Notes: generated by a model not told the origin, from the sequence alone. A stretch of DNA of 20,526 nt from an uncultured Coriobacteriaceae bacterium (GCA_900550385.1 URRZ01000032.1:1-20526); one strand, 5' to 3'; shown: positions 9,201-17,102, counted from the first letter of the stretch. Program-made: numbers and translations.

Positions 9201-10702
9201 TCGCGGTCGCCCCCACCACGAGCAATCTGACCATTTCGAGCATCAAACCGGCTCCTGCGCAAACCGACGACGACACGGCATCCGCCGCATTCAGCCTGTA
9301 CTTCACTGCGGGAGGAACGCTGAGCATCACCACGGTCACGCTGGCCATGAGCACGCAGCTCGCGAACGGGGCGCCTGAAGACGAGCTGGATGTGCTTAAA
9401 GCTGCCCCCATAACCTTCTCGTTCGTCAACAACATCGGCGGCGTGGAAGACGTCACCGGCATGCAGCCTTGGCCCGGACGCGCGTCGTTCCTCACGCTTT
9501 CGAACGGGGATCTGACGGAATGCTCGTTCGACCCCGCGGTTAAGAACGGGACGCTCACCACGCGAACCGTGGGCCCCTCGCGCGCCAAGATGAGCGCGTT
9601 CAAGATCAGCGCGAACGGCAACGTGCTGTTCTTCACCGAAAACAAGGAAGGCAAAAGCGCCCAGAACTTCGATGACACGGGCGAACCCACCGACGCGCAA
9701 ACCGAGACGCGCCACCGCATCATGGCCAGCATCTACGTGGACGAGCTGTTCTCCGAACCGTTCGTGCTGGGCCAGACCGCGCACGCGCTCGACTCCATCG
9801 CCGGAGTGTCGGGGAACAGCAGTTACACGTTCATCACCTCCAGCATCATAGACATGGCCAGCAGCATGGCGGACATGTACTACGTGGACATCCCCATCGT
9901 CGCCACAGCGACGACGCTGGGCTTCGCGGCGGAAAGCGTCTTCACCCTTCAAGGCGAGGAAGCCTCGTTCACCCTGGTGCTGCGCAACGACGGCAACGTC
10001 ATCCTAACAGGCTGCCGGGCGACGCTGGTCGATGCGGACACCGGCGAAAATGCGAACAGCGTCCTGCTGAGCTTCGCAGCCGAGAACCTGTGCGCCTCGG
10101 CGTGGAACCCCGAGCTTTTCGACGACGCCACCGAAGAGGACATCGCCGCAACCAAGGCGTACGCCGACGATGCGGTGGCAGCGGCGCTGGAAGCAACCGG
10201 CATCGAGGGCGCCCACCTGCTTGCGGACCCCGCCGCAGCCGGCGTGCTCCTCCCAGGAAAAACCGCACAGTACCGGGTGACGTTCACGGTACCGGCCAAC
10301 TGGCATGGCACGAAGAACGTCTACGCCGCTCTGAGCGAGTTCAGCTACAAGACAGTCGTATCGGCGGCACCCGACGGCGAGGAGGTGCGCCCGCTTGACC
10401 ACCAGGCACCCAGCGACGATCTCCCGCGCGCCGAGTTTGCCGTGCAGGCGAGCGACGAGCCCTTCGACCCCGGGCTGAGCGCGCCGACGGTGGGAATCGT
10501 CAAAGACGATGGAAGCGTGACCCCATCCGGCGGCGGAGACGGCACGGGGTCGTTGACGGGGCTTAGCAGCACCGGCGACGGCACGGGGCTGGGCATGCTC
10601 GGGCTTGCGGCGGGCGCGGCTGCGGCGGCGTTCACCGCGTACAGCGCCCGCCGGACGGCGCTGGCGCGCGAACGGGAGGACGCGCCCGACGACAGGCCAT
10701 GA
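6245..10702 (+). CDS. Large Tat-exported, cysteine-rich, probably wall-anchored surface protein of unknown function
   Basis: I do not recognise the family of this 1485-residue protein. ATG 6245 is chosen because AAGGAGG lies 7 nt upstream; an in-frame extension to 6170 has no ribosome site. A Tat motif TRRSFL (32-37) and hydrophobic stretch precede a likely cleavage site after AYA (60-62). Residues about 75-140 look like a carboxypeptidase-regulatory or CNA-B beta domain. A degenerate EF-hand pair is visible: DADGTGIYSNEE (647-658) and AADGDGIVSLAEF (666-678). Later regions alternate beta strands with ...SEPFVL-type turns reminiscent of beta-propeller blades (tentative). Residues about 1235-1400 resemble an Ig-like CARDB domain. 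The C-terminus is LSSTGD (1440-1445), a hydrophobic helix and an Arg-rich tail, which fits a sortase substrate. It has two dozen or so cysteines, unusual for an exported Gram-positive protein. The next surface gene follows after 90 bp. Confidence 0.82.
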   Translation: MTDREPSRTNAPAPGSIRATSPDRASAPRALTRRSFLMGGGATVAAIMLPCLGVFDGKRAYALDPDAKADGGDPTAQFIVLSAYEIGLSVYDVDAQGKNAPVPGAKVSIAAASDSSKRLEAVADDLGAVVFDVRSLGATVDLGPDGVRYRFEGSVTVSNGDGYRICTLTKIRVDSGTAMALPCCKIDDPSIPYFEYLSFNGWDMQYCDCEVLRTGAAYNPVPITGKLHLAGAQAAEVSLWARTTDEAGKLDGKALFTVNVDVKGGVGTFKRSDLFLKLEPPSDALLPKDRSFEVHVKAGGTTYVFPTKLTAQDSPIPFKTGNADVVPEVSFGQAGSSMNIFTLPSSFPAVLRGSSLTCWVPTFPLQFYLNPLGYFFLGGGICISKEGQGIEGFKQEGFANETRKSFDQQFGELAERWNSKYDAYRNMKRGTNPGTTNKFGHQFSSKIGISFALQAYISAQCNILENPNDMKFTGVMAAIVDAYAFAHLCQQFTIGPVPFFIALNISLDTRLLSLYASCESPAGDPLKISLVPSATGAGCVATFAISPSIGLGLDGMLAVSLCGTGQISTYIGLISCETTLSSPRRHFVVSASLSLDLVLQALIFKWSGNIWSEDWPRLYDNWKADGNDAIEGTSIASCPTHLALGVDADGTGIYSNEEPAALAAAAADGDGIVSLAEFGKLATIVTSDELLKTKEATATAVAGFQAAPASQPEQIAGGLHAIPMDVVDLGDEDAEGADGYLYADAGEDPAGACNGVAGVGGIADAGGIMPDKDVKIVSKSFSNPREKVIVYDGVTILFRLANVDYEADGAHVGRPRLVAQIYNDQTGRWGRPKVLDIPVTVPGIDRANMFDCDFDVSMQTNPNPASHLYQGIYVSLVSTLREDGDTTSFFSAACAPVLAVAVFNRDLRRLSSVMWRDDPGAARAGAYAITCPRVTTVERDGNPFCIAMAYLRHAASDEQSVFGANASTTCCVAVPMAANLVHASSIAVAPTTSNLTISSIKPAPAQTDDDTASAAFSLYFTAGGTLSITTVTLAMSTQLANGAPEDELDVLKAAPITFSFVNNIGGVEDVTGMQPWPGRASFLTLSNGDLTECSFDPAVKNGTLTTRTVGPSRAKMSAFKISANGNVLFFTENKEGKSAQNFDDTGEPTDAQTETRHRIMASIYVDELFSEPFVLGQTAHALDSIAGVSGNSSYTFITSSIIDMASSMADMYYVDIPIVATATTLGFAAESVFTLQGEEASFTLVLRNDGNVILTGCRATLVDADTGENANSVLLSFAAENLCASAWNPELFDDATEEDIAATKAYADDAVAAALEATGIEGAHLLADPAAAGVLLPGKTAQYRVTFTVPANWHGTKNVYAALSEFSYKTVVSAAPDGEEVRPLDHQAPSDDLPRAEFAVQASDEPFDPGLSAPTVGIVKDDGSVTPSGGGDGTGSLTGLSSTGDGTGLGMLGLAAGAAAAAFTAYSARRTALAREREDAPDDRP

Positions 10703-10710
10703 CCGGCACC

Positions 10711-10727
10711 GCTGCGCGGCGCGCGCA
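10711..10727 (+). other. Short hairpin between the two surface-protein genes
   Basis: GCTGCGC (10711-10717) pairs with GCGCAGC (10721-10727) over a GGC loop, 8 bp past the upstream stop. No T-tract follows, so it probably does not fully separate the two genes. Confidence 0.3.
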
Positions 10728-10756
10728 GCAGCCCAGCACCGAAGGACTCCGGCAAC

Positions 10757-10780
10757 CGCACGCTGAAACGCACACTGAAA
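10757..10780 (+). repeat. Two tandem 12-bp direct repeats before the second surface gene
   Basis: CGCACGCTGAAA (10757-10768) is followed at once by CGCACACTGAAA (10769-10780), with one mismatch. They end 12 bp before the ATG, directly next to the GAGG ribosome binding site. They may be chance or a translational or regulatory site. Confidence 0.3.
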
Positions 10781-10792
10781 CGAGGAACGCGC

Positions 10793-13700
10793 ATGGAAAC
10801 ACGGAAACCAACGGCGAAGGAACCGAACGCCCTGCGGCAGCGCCTGCCCAGAAGAGCGACGGCGCTGGCGCAGGGCGCAACCCTGCTCGTCGCGGCGGCG
10901 CTGCTGGCGGCGATCCCCGCGCTCTTCCCCATCGGGGAAGCGAACGCCGAGCCGGACGGCGGCGCTCTGGCAGCAGCCGTCGATGGCGCAGCGGCGCAAA
11001 ACGGCCGCATCGTGATCGAACCGGGGCAGCCCTTCGATCTGAGCTCCGCCTCCGCCGGGTCCACCGTGTTCATCGGCACATCCGGAACCTACGAGCTTCA
11101 CGGAACCACCCAGGCGCACCTCGAGATCGAAGCGCAGGGCAACGCCGACATCACGGTGCGCCTGGCGGACGGCACGAGCATCGCCCCTGAGGACAGCAGC
11201 ACCGACAATAACACGTCCGCGCTGGTCATCAACGCGATCGCAGGCTCCAGCGGCACCCCTCGCATCTCCATCGTCACCGAGGAAGGCGCCCAGGCCAGCC
11301 TGAAAGGCGCCAACCGGGGAAGCGGCGTTTCAGTGATGGTCGCGAACACGAACCAGACCGCGCCGCCCGCCACCGAGCCGGTGGTCTCGTTCGACGGGGA
11401 AAGCGGCAGCACGCTGCAGGTCTCCAGCGACATGAGCACGGGCATGGCGCTGAGCTCAGCGTCCGGTTCCAACGCCAGCACCGCCGCCGTCGCCATCGCT
11501 GGCGGCACCTTCGTCTCCACCGGCTGGGGCCGTCCCGCGATCCTTTGCGGCATTCCGCTGCGGATCACAGGCGATGCCCGCGTGGAGGCGACCAGCGACG
11601 GAGAAGCCCCCGCCATCGGCAACGTGTCCGGCAACGCCTCCGTGTCCATCGAGGGCGGTTCCGTGCGGGCGATCACGCACGAGAACGTCCCTGGCATCGG
11701 CAGCGTCAGCGGCAACGCGGACGTATCCATCTTGGGCGGCGTCGTCGACTTCCGTTCTGAAGGGTACCGCTACCGGCAGGCGGACACGCCCGCCATCGGC
11801 AGCGTGGAGGGCGATGCGACGGTAAGCGTGTCGGGAGGGCTCGTCATCACCGACGATTTGGCGTACGGCACCTTGGTCTTGGGGAGCCGCGAGGGCGATG
11901 CCAGCGTGCGCATCTCGGGCGGCACGGTGGATGTCGGGTTCGGCGGGGCGGGCGTCCCCCGCGATAGCGACGGCAAGGGTTCGCTCTCGGTTACGGGCGG
12001 ATCCTTCACCGGGTTCGCGATGACCGGCGACAGCGCGCCATCCGCGCACGCCACGGACGGATACGGAACCACGGTCCACCGCACATTCGCCGCCCTTGAA
12101 AATGCCTCACCCCAAACAGCAGTCACCTCGCTCGATGTCGGCGGAGTGAGCTATAGAACCAACGACCTGCAAACCTCGCTCATCAAATTCAAGGACGACG
12201 TGTACCTGTCGGGCGTGATGCTCTGGCTGCCGGCAAACGGCGAGGTGACAGGCGCCATCGATGAGGACGGGAACCGCTACGCCGGCGAGATCCATCCCAC
12301 CGACCTGTCCTCGCCGCTCGATTACGGCTGGCTTTACTTGACGAGCAACCTGACGCTCGACGTCAACACCGATGCGGGCTACTACGGAAGCGCGCGGGTG
12401 CGCAGCGGATCGGACGAGGTCGTCGTGGAGGAGCCGGTCGATCCCAACGAGGACGGGTACACGCTGCGGGGGTTCTTCGATGCACGCGAGGGCGGCACCC
12501 TGGTGGTGGACGCGCAGTACCGGCTTGCAGTGAGCGTCGAGGGCTGGACCGACGACGCAGGGCGCTGGACGCGGACGGACGGGCCGTTCACCCTGTTCGC
12601 GCAATGGGAGCGCACCTACACGGTGACGTTCGACGCGAACGCGCCCCGGACGGCAAGCACGGCGGTTTCAGGCTCGATGGCGAACATCGAACCGGCTGTG
12701 GGAACGACGCAAAAACTAACCGCATGCGGCTTTACCCTGCCGGGATATGCGTTCGCGGGCTGGAACACCGCACCCGACGGGAGCGGGACGCCCTACGCCG
12801 ACGGCGCCGAGGTGCTTGACCTCGCCGAAGGCGGCGAGACCGTGACCCTCTATGCCCAATGGAAACCGCTTTCCTACACGGTGTCGTTCGAAGACGGCCA
12901 AGGCGCCAGCGGCCAGGTGGCGGCGCAAACGCTCGTATTCGACCGCTCCGCCCCGCTCGAAGCCAACGCGTTCTCCGCCCCGACGGGCGCCGTCTTCTTG
13001 AGCTGGCGCGACGACGTAACGGGGAAGCTGTACTCCGACCAAGCGCAGGCGGTGAACCTTTGCGAGATCAACGAAGACGGAAGCCTTGCCGGGCACGCGT
13101 TGACCGCGCAGTGGGCCAACAACGCCGTCACGCTGACCATCACGCGCGACAGCGCACCTGTGACGCTCGACAGCCCGGAAGATTCGATCGAGCTCATCCC
13201 CGAAGCCGGCGGAACCCCGGTCGATGGGTTTTCCGCCGATGACGGCAGTCCTGGAACGTACTTCCTTGAGAACATCGAACCCGGCACCTACGGCATTAAC
13301 ATCAACAACGGAGGCGATGCCGGCGGCGCACTGCCAACTGGCGGAATGACGGTGGCCGTGGAAGCCGGCGCCCCCGCCGCACTGTCCCTCGAATACGCAA
13401 CCGTCGAAGCCGAAACGCAAGGTGGCGGGATCGCCGCATGGATCAGCGGCCCCGGCGTTACCGAACGCGTTGTGCGCGTAGGGGACACGGTGAGTGCCAG
13501 CTGCGGCGCCGACGCCGCCAACGGCTACGTGTTCGACGGATGGAGCTGCCAGGGGGTCGCGCCCTCGGGATTCGACGCAGGCTCCCAGGACCTGGCGGGC
13601 ATGACGATCAACGGGCCGGTCACGCTTACCGCCCATTCCCGCCCCGCCGCCTACACCGTCGCCTTCGACGCCAACGGCGGCGAAGGCCAGATGGCGGATC

Positions 13701-15370
13701 AGGAGATGACCTGCCACGAGACGTGCGCGCTCGACCCCTGCGCGTTTCGACGGGACGGCTACGCTTTCGCCGGCTGGAACACGGCAGCGGACGGCAGCGG
13801 GACGTTCTACGCCGACAGCGCCGAGGTGGCCGACCTCGCCCTGACCGACGGCGCCGCCGTAACGCTGTACGCGCAGTGGGCGGCGCGCTACACGGTGGCC
13901 TTCGACGCCAACGCGCCGGAGGATGCAAGCACGTCCGTTACGGGATCGACCTCCGCGCTTTCGATGATCGCCGGACAGCCGAGCAACCTGCCCGCATGCG
14001 GCTTCGCCCTGCCGGGATACCGGTTCGCAGGCTGGAACACCGCCGCCGACGGCAGCGGGGATGCCTATGCCGACGGCGCCAAGGTGGTCGACCTTTCCAC
14101 CGAAGCCAAGGCGACGGTGACGCTCTACGCCCAATGGAAGCCGCGTTCCTACACGGTCGAGCTGCTCTTGGCGGGCGATGACGGAACGATGACCCCTTTG
14201 CGCAGCATCGATGCGACGTTCGACGAACCGCTTACCCTGCCGGACGAAGCGGAGGGGATTCCCGACGGCAGGGTGCTGCTGGGATGGGAGACGCTGGGGT
14301 TCGGGTCGTTCTACCGCGCGGGATCGCAGGCGGCCAACCTCTGCACGCTTGGTGCCGACGGCACGCCCGTCGGCACCAAGCTCTACGCGCGCCTTGGCAG
14401 CGCGGAAGCGTTCTACCTGGTCATGGAGAACGACGGCTCCCCCGTCGTTCTCGAGGATCCCGCAAGCGAAATCGAACTGGTTTCCGGATCGGGCACCTCG
14501 TTCATCGGGGGTTTCACGATGGTCGAGCCCGGCATCTACAGCATAAGCAGCATCCCGCCGGGCGCTTATTCCCTGGCGATCGAAGGATGGAGCACCGAAG
14601 GCGAAGCCGCCATCGTCGGGGAAGACGGCGGCGGCAGGATCGTGCTTGCGTACTGCACCGTGGAGGCGGCGGCAGAGGAGCACGCCGAGGCCTGGCTCGT
14701 CGATCCCGCGGCCGGCGAGCCCGTAGACCGGATCGAGCGGGTGCCGATTGGTTCCGCGATAGAGATAGGAGCGTCGACGGAGACGGGCTACGCGTTCGAA
14801 ATCTGGACGGCCATCGGCGCCGCCCCTGCATGGGAAAACGACGATCCCTCGCAGGCAAGCCAAACGATCACGGCGAACGGGCGCGTGCTCTTGGAAGCGC
14901 ACCCTGCGGCGAACCGCTACCGGGTGCTTTTCGATGCGAACGGCGGTACAGGGACGATGGAGCCGCAGGATATGGTGTACGGCGAACCGCAGCGTCTTTT
15001 CGATTGCGCGTTCGCTCGCGAAGGCTTCTCCTTCGCCGGATGGAACACCGAAGCGGACGGCAGCGGAACCGTCTACGCCGACGGCGCCGAGGCGATCAAC
15101 CTCTCCGCAGAAAACGGCGCGACCGTGACGCTGTACGCGCAGTGGACCGCAAACCCGGCGCCCGGCCCCGATCCGGACCCCGATCCTGACCCGGACCCCG
15201 CGCCGGATGATCCGGACGATAACGCGACGGACGGCCAGGAGACGGCGGCCAAGCGGCTCGCGGGCACCGGCGACGCAGCCGCGCCCTTGGCGGCAACCGC
15301 CGTCGCGGCCGCGATCGCCGCAGGTGCGGGCAGCGCCTATGCCTGGTGCAGAAGGAGAAGAGGCCGCTAG
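10793..15370 (+). CDS. Secreted InlB/Flg_new-repeat surface protein with beta-helix-like repeats and sortase-like tail
   Basis: The 1525-residue protein starts at ATG 10793 with GAGG 7 nt upstream. It has a Sec signal peptide (Arg-rich start, hydrophobic 27-45, cleavage near ANA 50-52). Residues 272-405 hold four to five copies of a PAIGxVxGxAxVSIxGGxV motif, suggesting a right-handed beta-helix or carbohydrate-binding fold. One divergent InlB-like repeat spans about 555-605. Residues 609-1032 and 1033-1452 are two copies of a ~424-residue unit rich in Listeria-Bacteroides (Flg_new, InlB B) repeats, with FDAN, FAGWNTxxDGSGxxYADGA and TLYAQW signatures. A DPDPDPDP wall-spanning linker, LAGTGD (1489-1494), a hydrophobic helix and CRRRRGR follow, so wall anchoring is likely. 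Such proteins usually act as adhesins; the ligand is unknown. It is probably co-transcribed with the upstream Tat-exported protein and ends convergently with the SanA-like gene. Confidence 0.87.
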   Translation: METRKPTAKEPNALRQRLPRRATALAQGATLLVAAALLAAIPALFPIGEANAEPDGGALAAAVDGAAAQNGRIVIEPGQPFDLSSASAGSTVFIGTSGTYELHGTTQAHLEIEAQGNADITVRLADGTSIAPEDSSTDNNTSALVINAIAGSSGTPRISIVTEEGAQASLKGANRGSGVSVMVANTNQTAPPATEPVVSFDGESGSTLQVSSDMSTGMALSSASGSNASTAAVAIAGGTFVSTGWGRPAILCGIPLRITGDARVEATSDGEAPAIGNVSGNASVSIEGGSVRAITHENVPGIGSVSGNADVSILGGVVDFRSEGYRYRQADTPAIGSVEGDATVSVSGGLVITDDLAYGTLVLGSREGDASVRISGGTVDVGFGGAGVPRDSDGKGSLSVTGGSFTGFAMTGDSAPSAHATDGYGTTVHRTFAALENASPQTAVTSLDVGGVSYRTNDLQTSLIKFKDDVYLSGVMLWLPANGEVTGAIDEDGNRYAGEIHPTDLSSPLDYGWLYLTSNLTLDVNTDAGYYGSARVRSGSDEVVVEEPVDPNEDGYTLRGFFDAREGGTLVVDAQYRLAVSVEGWTDDAGRWTRTDGPFTLFAQWERTYTVTFDANAPRTASTAVSGSMANIEPAVGTTQKLTACGFTLPGYAFAGWNTAPDGSGTPYADGAEVLDLAEGGETVTLYAQWKPLSYTVSFEDGQGASGQVAAQTLVFDRSAPLEANAFSAPTGAVFLSWRDDVTGKLYSDQAQAVNLCEINEDGSLAGHALTAQWANNAVTLTITRDSAPVTLDSPEDSIELIPEAGGTPVDGFSADDGSPGTYFLENIEPGTYGININNGGDAGGALPTGGMTVAVEAGAPAALSLEYATVEAETQGGGIAAWISGPGVTERVVRVGDTVSASCGADAANGYVFDGWSCQGVAPSGFDAGSQDLAGMTINGPVTLTAHSRPAAYTVAFDANGGEGQMADQEMTCHETCALDPCAFRRDGYAFAGWNTAADGSGTFYADSAEVADLALTDGAAVTLYAQWAARYTVAFDANAPEDASTSVTGSTSALSMIAGQPSNLPACGFALPGYRFAGWNTAADGSGDAYADGAKVVDLSTEAKATVTLYAQWKPRSYTVELLLAGDDGTMTPLRSIDATFDEPLTLPDEAEGIPDGRVLLGWETLGFGSFYRAGSQAANLCTLGADGTPVGTKLYARLGSAEAFYLVMENDGSPVVLEDPASEIELVSGSGTSFIGGFTMVEPGIYSISSIPPGAYSLAIEGWSTEGEAAIVGEDGGGRIVLAYCTVEAAAEEHAEAWLVDPAAGEPVDRIERVPIGSAIEIGASTETGYAFEIWTAIGAAPAWENDDPSQASQTITANGRVLLEAHPAANRYRVLFDANGGTGTMEPQDMVYGEPQRLFDCAFAREGFSFAGWNTEADGSGTVYADGAEAINLSAENGATVTLYAQWTANPAPGPDPDPDPDPDPAPDDPDDNATDGQETAAKRLAGTGDAAAPLAATAVAAAIAAGAGSAYAWCRRRRGR
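12617..15148 (+). repeat. Intragenic tandem super-repeat, two ~424-residue units
   Basis: Unit 1 (12617-13888) and unit 2 (13889-15148) encode the same series of modules. Each has an FDANAP...FAGWNTA repeat ending in LYAQWKP; a divergent LxW...YxxxxQAxNLC repeat; a PVxLxxPxxxIEL...PGxYxxxxIxPGxY segment; a VEA...AW...GYxFxxW segment; and a final FDANGGxGxM...FAGWNTxADGSGTxYAD repeat ending in LYAQW. Corresponding tryptophans (W1029, W1451) are 422 residues apart. The copies have diverged in DNA sequence, so the duplication is not recent. Confidence 0.8.
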
Positions 15371-15429
15371 ACCGTGCAAGCAGCTTGGCCGCGTCCCGCG
15401 ACCGGGTGCGTTGGCCGACGTCTGGCCGG

Positions 15430-15470
15430 GACGGCTTCCTAGCCGTCTCGGCCGCGCCCCGACCGGGCGC
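15430..15470. terminator. Two small hairpins between convergent genes
   Basis: GACGGCT (15430-15436) pairs with AGCCGTC (15441-15447) over a 4-nt loop, and GCGCCC (15454-15459) pairs with GGGCGC (15465-15470) over a 5-nt loop. They lie in the 149 bp between the convergent surface-protein and SanA-like genes. Neither has a clear T-tract, so they are weak candidates for bidirectional termination. Confidence 0.35.
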
Positions 15471-15519
15471 TTCCCGCCAAGGAGGCTCCCCTTCCCCGCC
15501 CCTCCCGTCGCGGGGCGGC

Positions 15520-16188
15520 CTACCAGTTCGTCACGTCGCCCGACTGATCCAGGCTCACCGGTTCGCTCATGACCGACGGCGCCGCCTTCGCCAACACTTG
15601 GAAGAAATCCTTGGTGCGCGCGGGGATCTCGCGGATGTCGTACCAATCCTGCTTGGCGTACTGATGGTAGTCGCTGGGAACACCCACGGCCTCCATCCCC
15701 AGCCCCTTCGCCGCGTACAGCGCCCGGTACAGGTGGTAGGTCTGCGTCGCCACCACGATGCGCTCGGCGCCGAACACATGGCGCGCGCGGTACATGGTCT
15801 CGTAGGTGGAGAAACCCGCATGGTCGCAGAACACGTCCTCGCTGGGCACGCCCTGCGCCACGGCATAGCTCTTCATCGCCCAGCATTCGTTGTAGGAGGC
15901 GTCGCCGTTGTCGCCACTCATGATGATCTTCGGCGCAGCGCCTGCGAAATACAGCTGGACGGCATCGTCCAGACGGTCTTCCAAGATACCCGAAGGCGTG
16001 CCGTCGGGCAGCACCGACGCGCCCAGCACCACGATCGCATCCGCGTCGTAGGCAGCGGCGGTCTGAGCGTCCACGATGTCGCCCCGCGTGCTGAGGATCA
16101 CCGCCGCGTTGGTGCCCACCAGCACCAAGACCGCGGCTATCGCGAGGGTGAGCAGCGCCCCGAGCACCTTCCGCGCCGCCTTAAACAT
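15520..16188 (-). CDS. SanA/YdcF/ElyC-family (DUF218) membrane protein
   Basis: The 222-residue protein has one N-terminal membrane helix (about residues 8-30) followed by a DUF218 domain facing outside. DADAIVVLGA, MSGDN...SYNE, DHAGFSTYETMYRARHVFG and VATQTYHLYRALY track E. coli SanA closely. SanA-like proteins affect envelope barrier function and are linked to peptidoglycan or lipid-carrier metabolism, but their reaction is unsettled. I chose ATG 16188; an in-frame TTG at 16230 would add 14 residues that look unlike a signal sequence. Neither start has a strong ribosome site. It follows the larC-like gene by 136 bp on the same strand, with nothing notable between, so it may be read through from the lar genes; no functional link is evident. 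Confidence 0.85.
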   Translation of the reverse strand: MFKAARKVLGALLTLAIAAVLVLVGTNAAVILSTRGDIVDAQTAAAYDADAIVVLGASVLPDGTPSGILEDRLDDAVQLYFAGAAPKIIMSGDNGDASYNECWAMKSYAVAQGVPSEDVFCDHAGFSTYETMYRARHVFGAERIVVATQTYHLYRALYAAKGLGMEAVGVPSDYHQYAKQDWYDIREIPARTKDFFQVLAKAAPSVMSEPVSLDQSGDVTNW

Positions 16189-16324
16189 GTGTCTGTCCGT
16201 TCGGTTCAAGCATGCCGTCGATGATAGCAAAGGGCAGCGGGAGCCTTCGGGCGTTCACCAAGCCCCCGCCGAAAATGAAGCGCACCTCCATAAGCCCGGG
16301 TGAGCACGCCAGAACCGGAGAAGC

Positions 16325-16876
16325 CTATTCGAACCGCTCCACGAAATGCTTGATGATGGCGGCGCTGGTGGGGGTGCACAGCTCGCCTTCGCCCAGCTCC
16401 TCGCAGACAGGAATGCCCGTATCGAGGATGGCCCTCGTCGCAGGCGCGGGGATGGGCAGCTCGCCATGCGCGCACACCACCGTGCCGCTGCCGGTCTGCA
16501 CCGGGGTGGCGGAGATGCCGTCGGGATCCAGCAGCTCTATCGCCAGGCAGATCTCGCACACGCAGCGGATCGCCTCGCCGTTGCCCACCTCGTGGAAGTG
16601 GGTGCGCTCCACCGGGCACCCGTGCACCGTCGCCTCGGCGTTCGCCAGGATGCCGTAGACGGCGCGCATGTCGGCCTTCACGCGATCGCTCGCATCGAGC
16701 GCATCGATGGCGGCGTCCACCTCGCCGATGTCATGATGATGCCGCTCGGGAACCCCCGCGGCCGCCGTGGCGGCATCGAGCCGCGCCCGCTGCTCGTCGG
16801 ACAACCTCCCCCGCAGATCGGCGAGGATATGCTGCCGCGTGGCGTTCTGAGTGAGATCGAGATGAAGCACAGCCAT
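16325..16876 (-). CDS. larC: Short, divergent LarC-like protein (DUF111), putative nickel-insertion factor
   Basis: The 183-residue protein resembles the N-terminal half (LarC1) of LarC, the CTP-dependent nickel insertase that completes the nickel-pincer nucleotide cofactor. Matching parts are HHH (46-48), AEATVHG (80-86), HFHEVG (93-98), CAHGELPIPAPAT (135-147) and CTPTSAAI (167-174). It differs in several ways. The usual CFSGxSGDM motif at the start is replaced by DLTQNATRQHI. About 60 residues before the HHH motif are missing. The D-S-I-x-D segment after HFHEVG is replaced by NGEAIRCVCEIC, giving C105, C107 and C110. The whole LarC2 domain is absent, and I see no frameshifted continuation downstream. 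GGAAGGA lies 7 nt before the ATG; longer starts run into the repeat element. It is downstream of larB, which supports a Lar role, but activity is uncertain. Confidence 0.75.
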   Translation of the reverse strand: MAVLHLDLTQNATRQHILADLRGRLSDEQRARLDAATAAAGVPERHHHDIGEVDAAIDALDASDRVKADMRAVYGILANAEATVHGCPVERTHFHEVGNGEAIRCVCEICLAIELLDPDGISATPVQTGSGTVVCAHGELPIPAPATRAILDTGIPVCEELGEGELCTPTSAAIIKHFVERFE

Positions 16877-16945
16877 GTGCGATCCTTCCTTGTCTAGTTG
16901 ATCGATTCTTCGCCGTTGCCAAATGCGGCGAAGAAACTCCCCCGA

Positions 16946-17102
16946 GCCGTCGCCGCTGGGGAGGGGGTTCGTGCTCAAACAGTCCTGAGCTCGCTCAAAA
17001 GCGCCCATCCGCCCGCTCGGGCGGGAAAAGTGTTTGCCAACAGTCCACAGGACTGTTGGCCGTGCGGAACTGCGCGCGAACCCCCTCCCCAACGGCGACG
17101 GC
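16946..17102 (-). repeat. GC-rich structured repeat element, copy A (larB-larC gap)
   Basis: Outer arms 16946-16971 and 17077-17102 are inverted repeats matching at 25 of 26 positions. Inside lie a perfect 11-bp hairpin, GCCAACAGTCC (17036-17046) with GGACTGTTGGC (17050-17060), and a CCGCCC/GGGCGG hairpin (17009-17024). Two boxes recur in reverse orientation in copy B at 20281-20413: 16968-16985 (18 nt) and 17063-17084 (22 nt), both identical. The element begins 8 bp past the larB stop and fills most of the gap to larC. Its minus-strand orientation is set by matching copy B. Confidence 0.8.

Noticed and set aside
15159..15206. A DNA tandem repeat or CRISPR-like array
   Set aside because: It is the coding sequence for an Asp-Pro wall-spanning linker in the InlB-repeat protein, with a 6-bp period and no spacers.
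12716..15886. A minus-strand open frame of 1056 codons opposite the InlB-repeat gene
   Set aside because: It is Arg/Gly/Val-rich with no recognisable motif, spans the gene boundary and part of the SanA-like gene, and has no ribosome site. Long antisense frames are expected in GC-rich genes.
16206..16324. A frameshifted continuation of larC (LarC2 or programmed frameshift)
   Set aside because: None of the three minus-strand frames after the stop contains the conserved glycine-rich or C-terminal LarC2 motifs, and the SanA-like gene starts at 16188.
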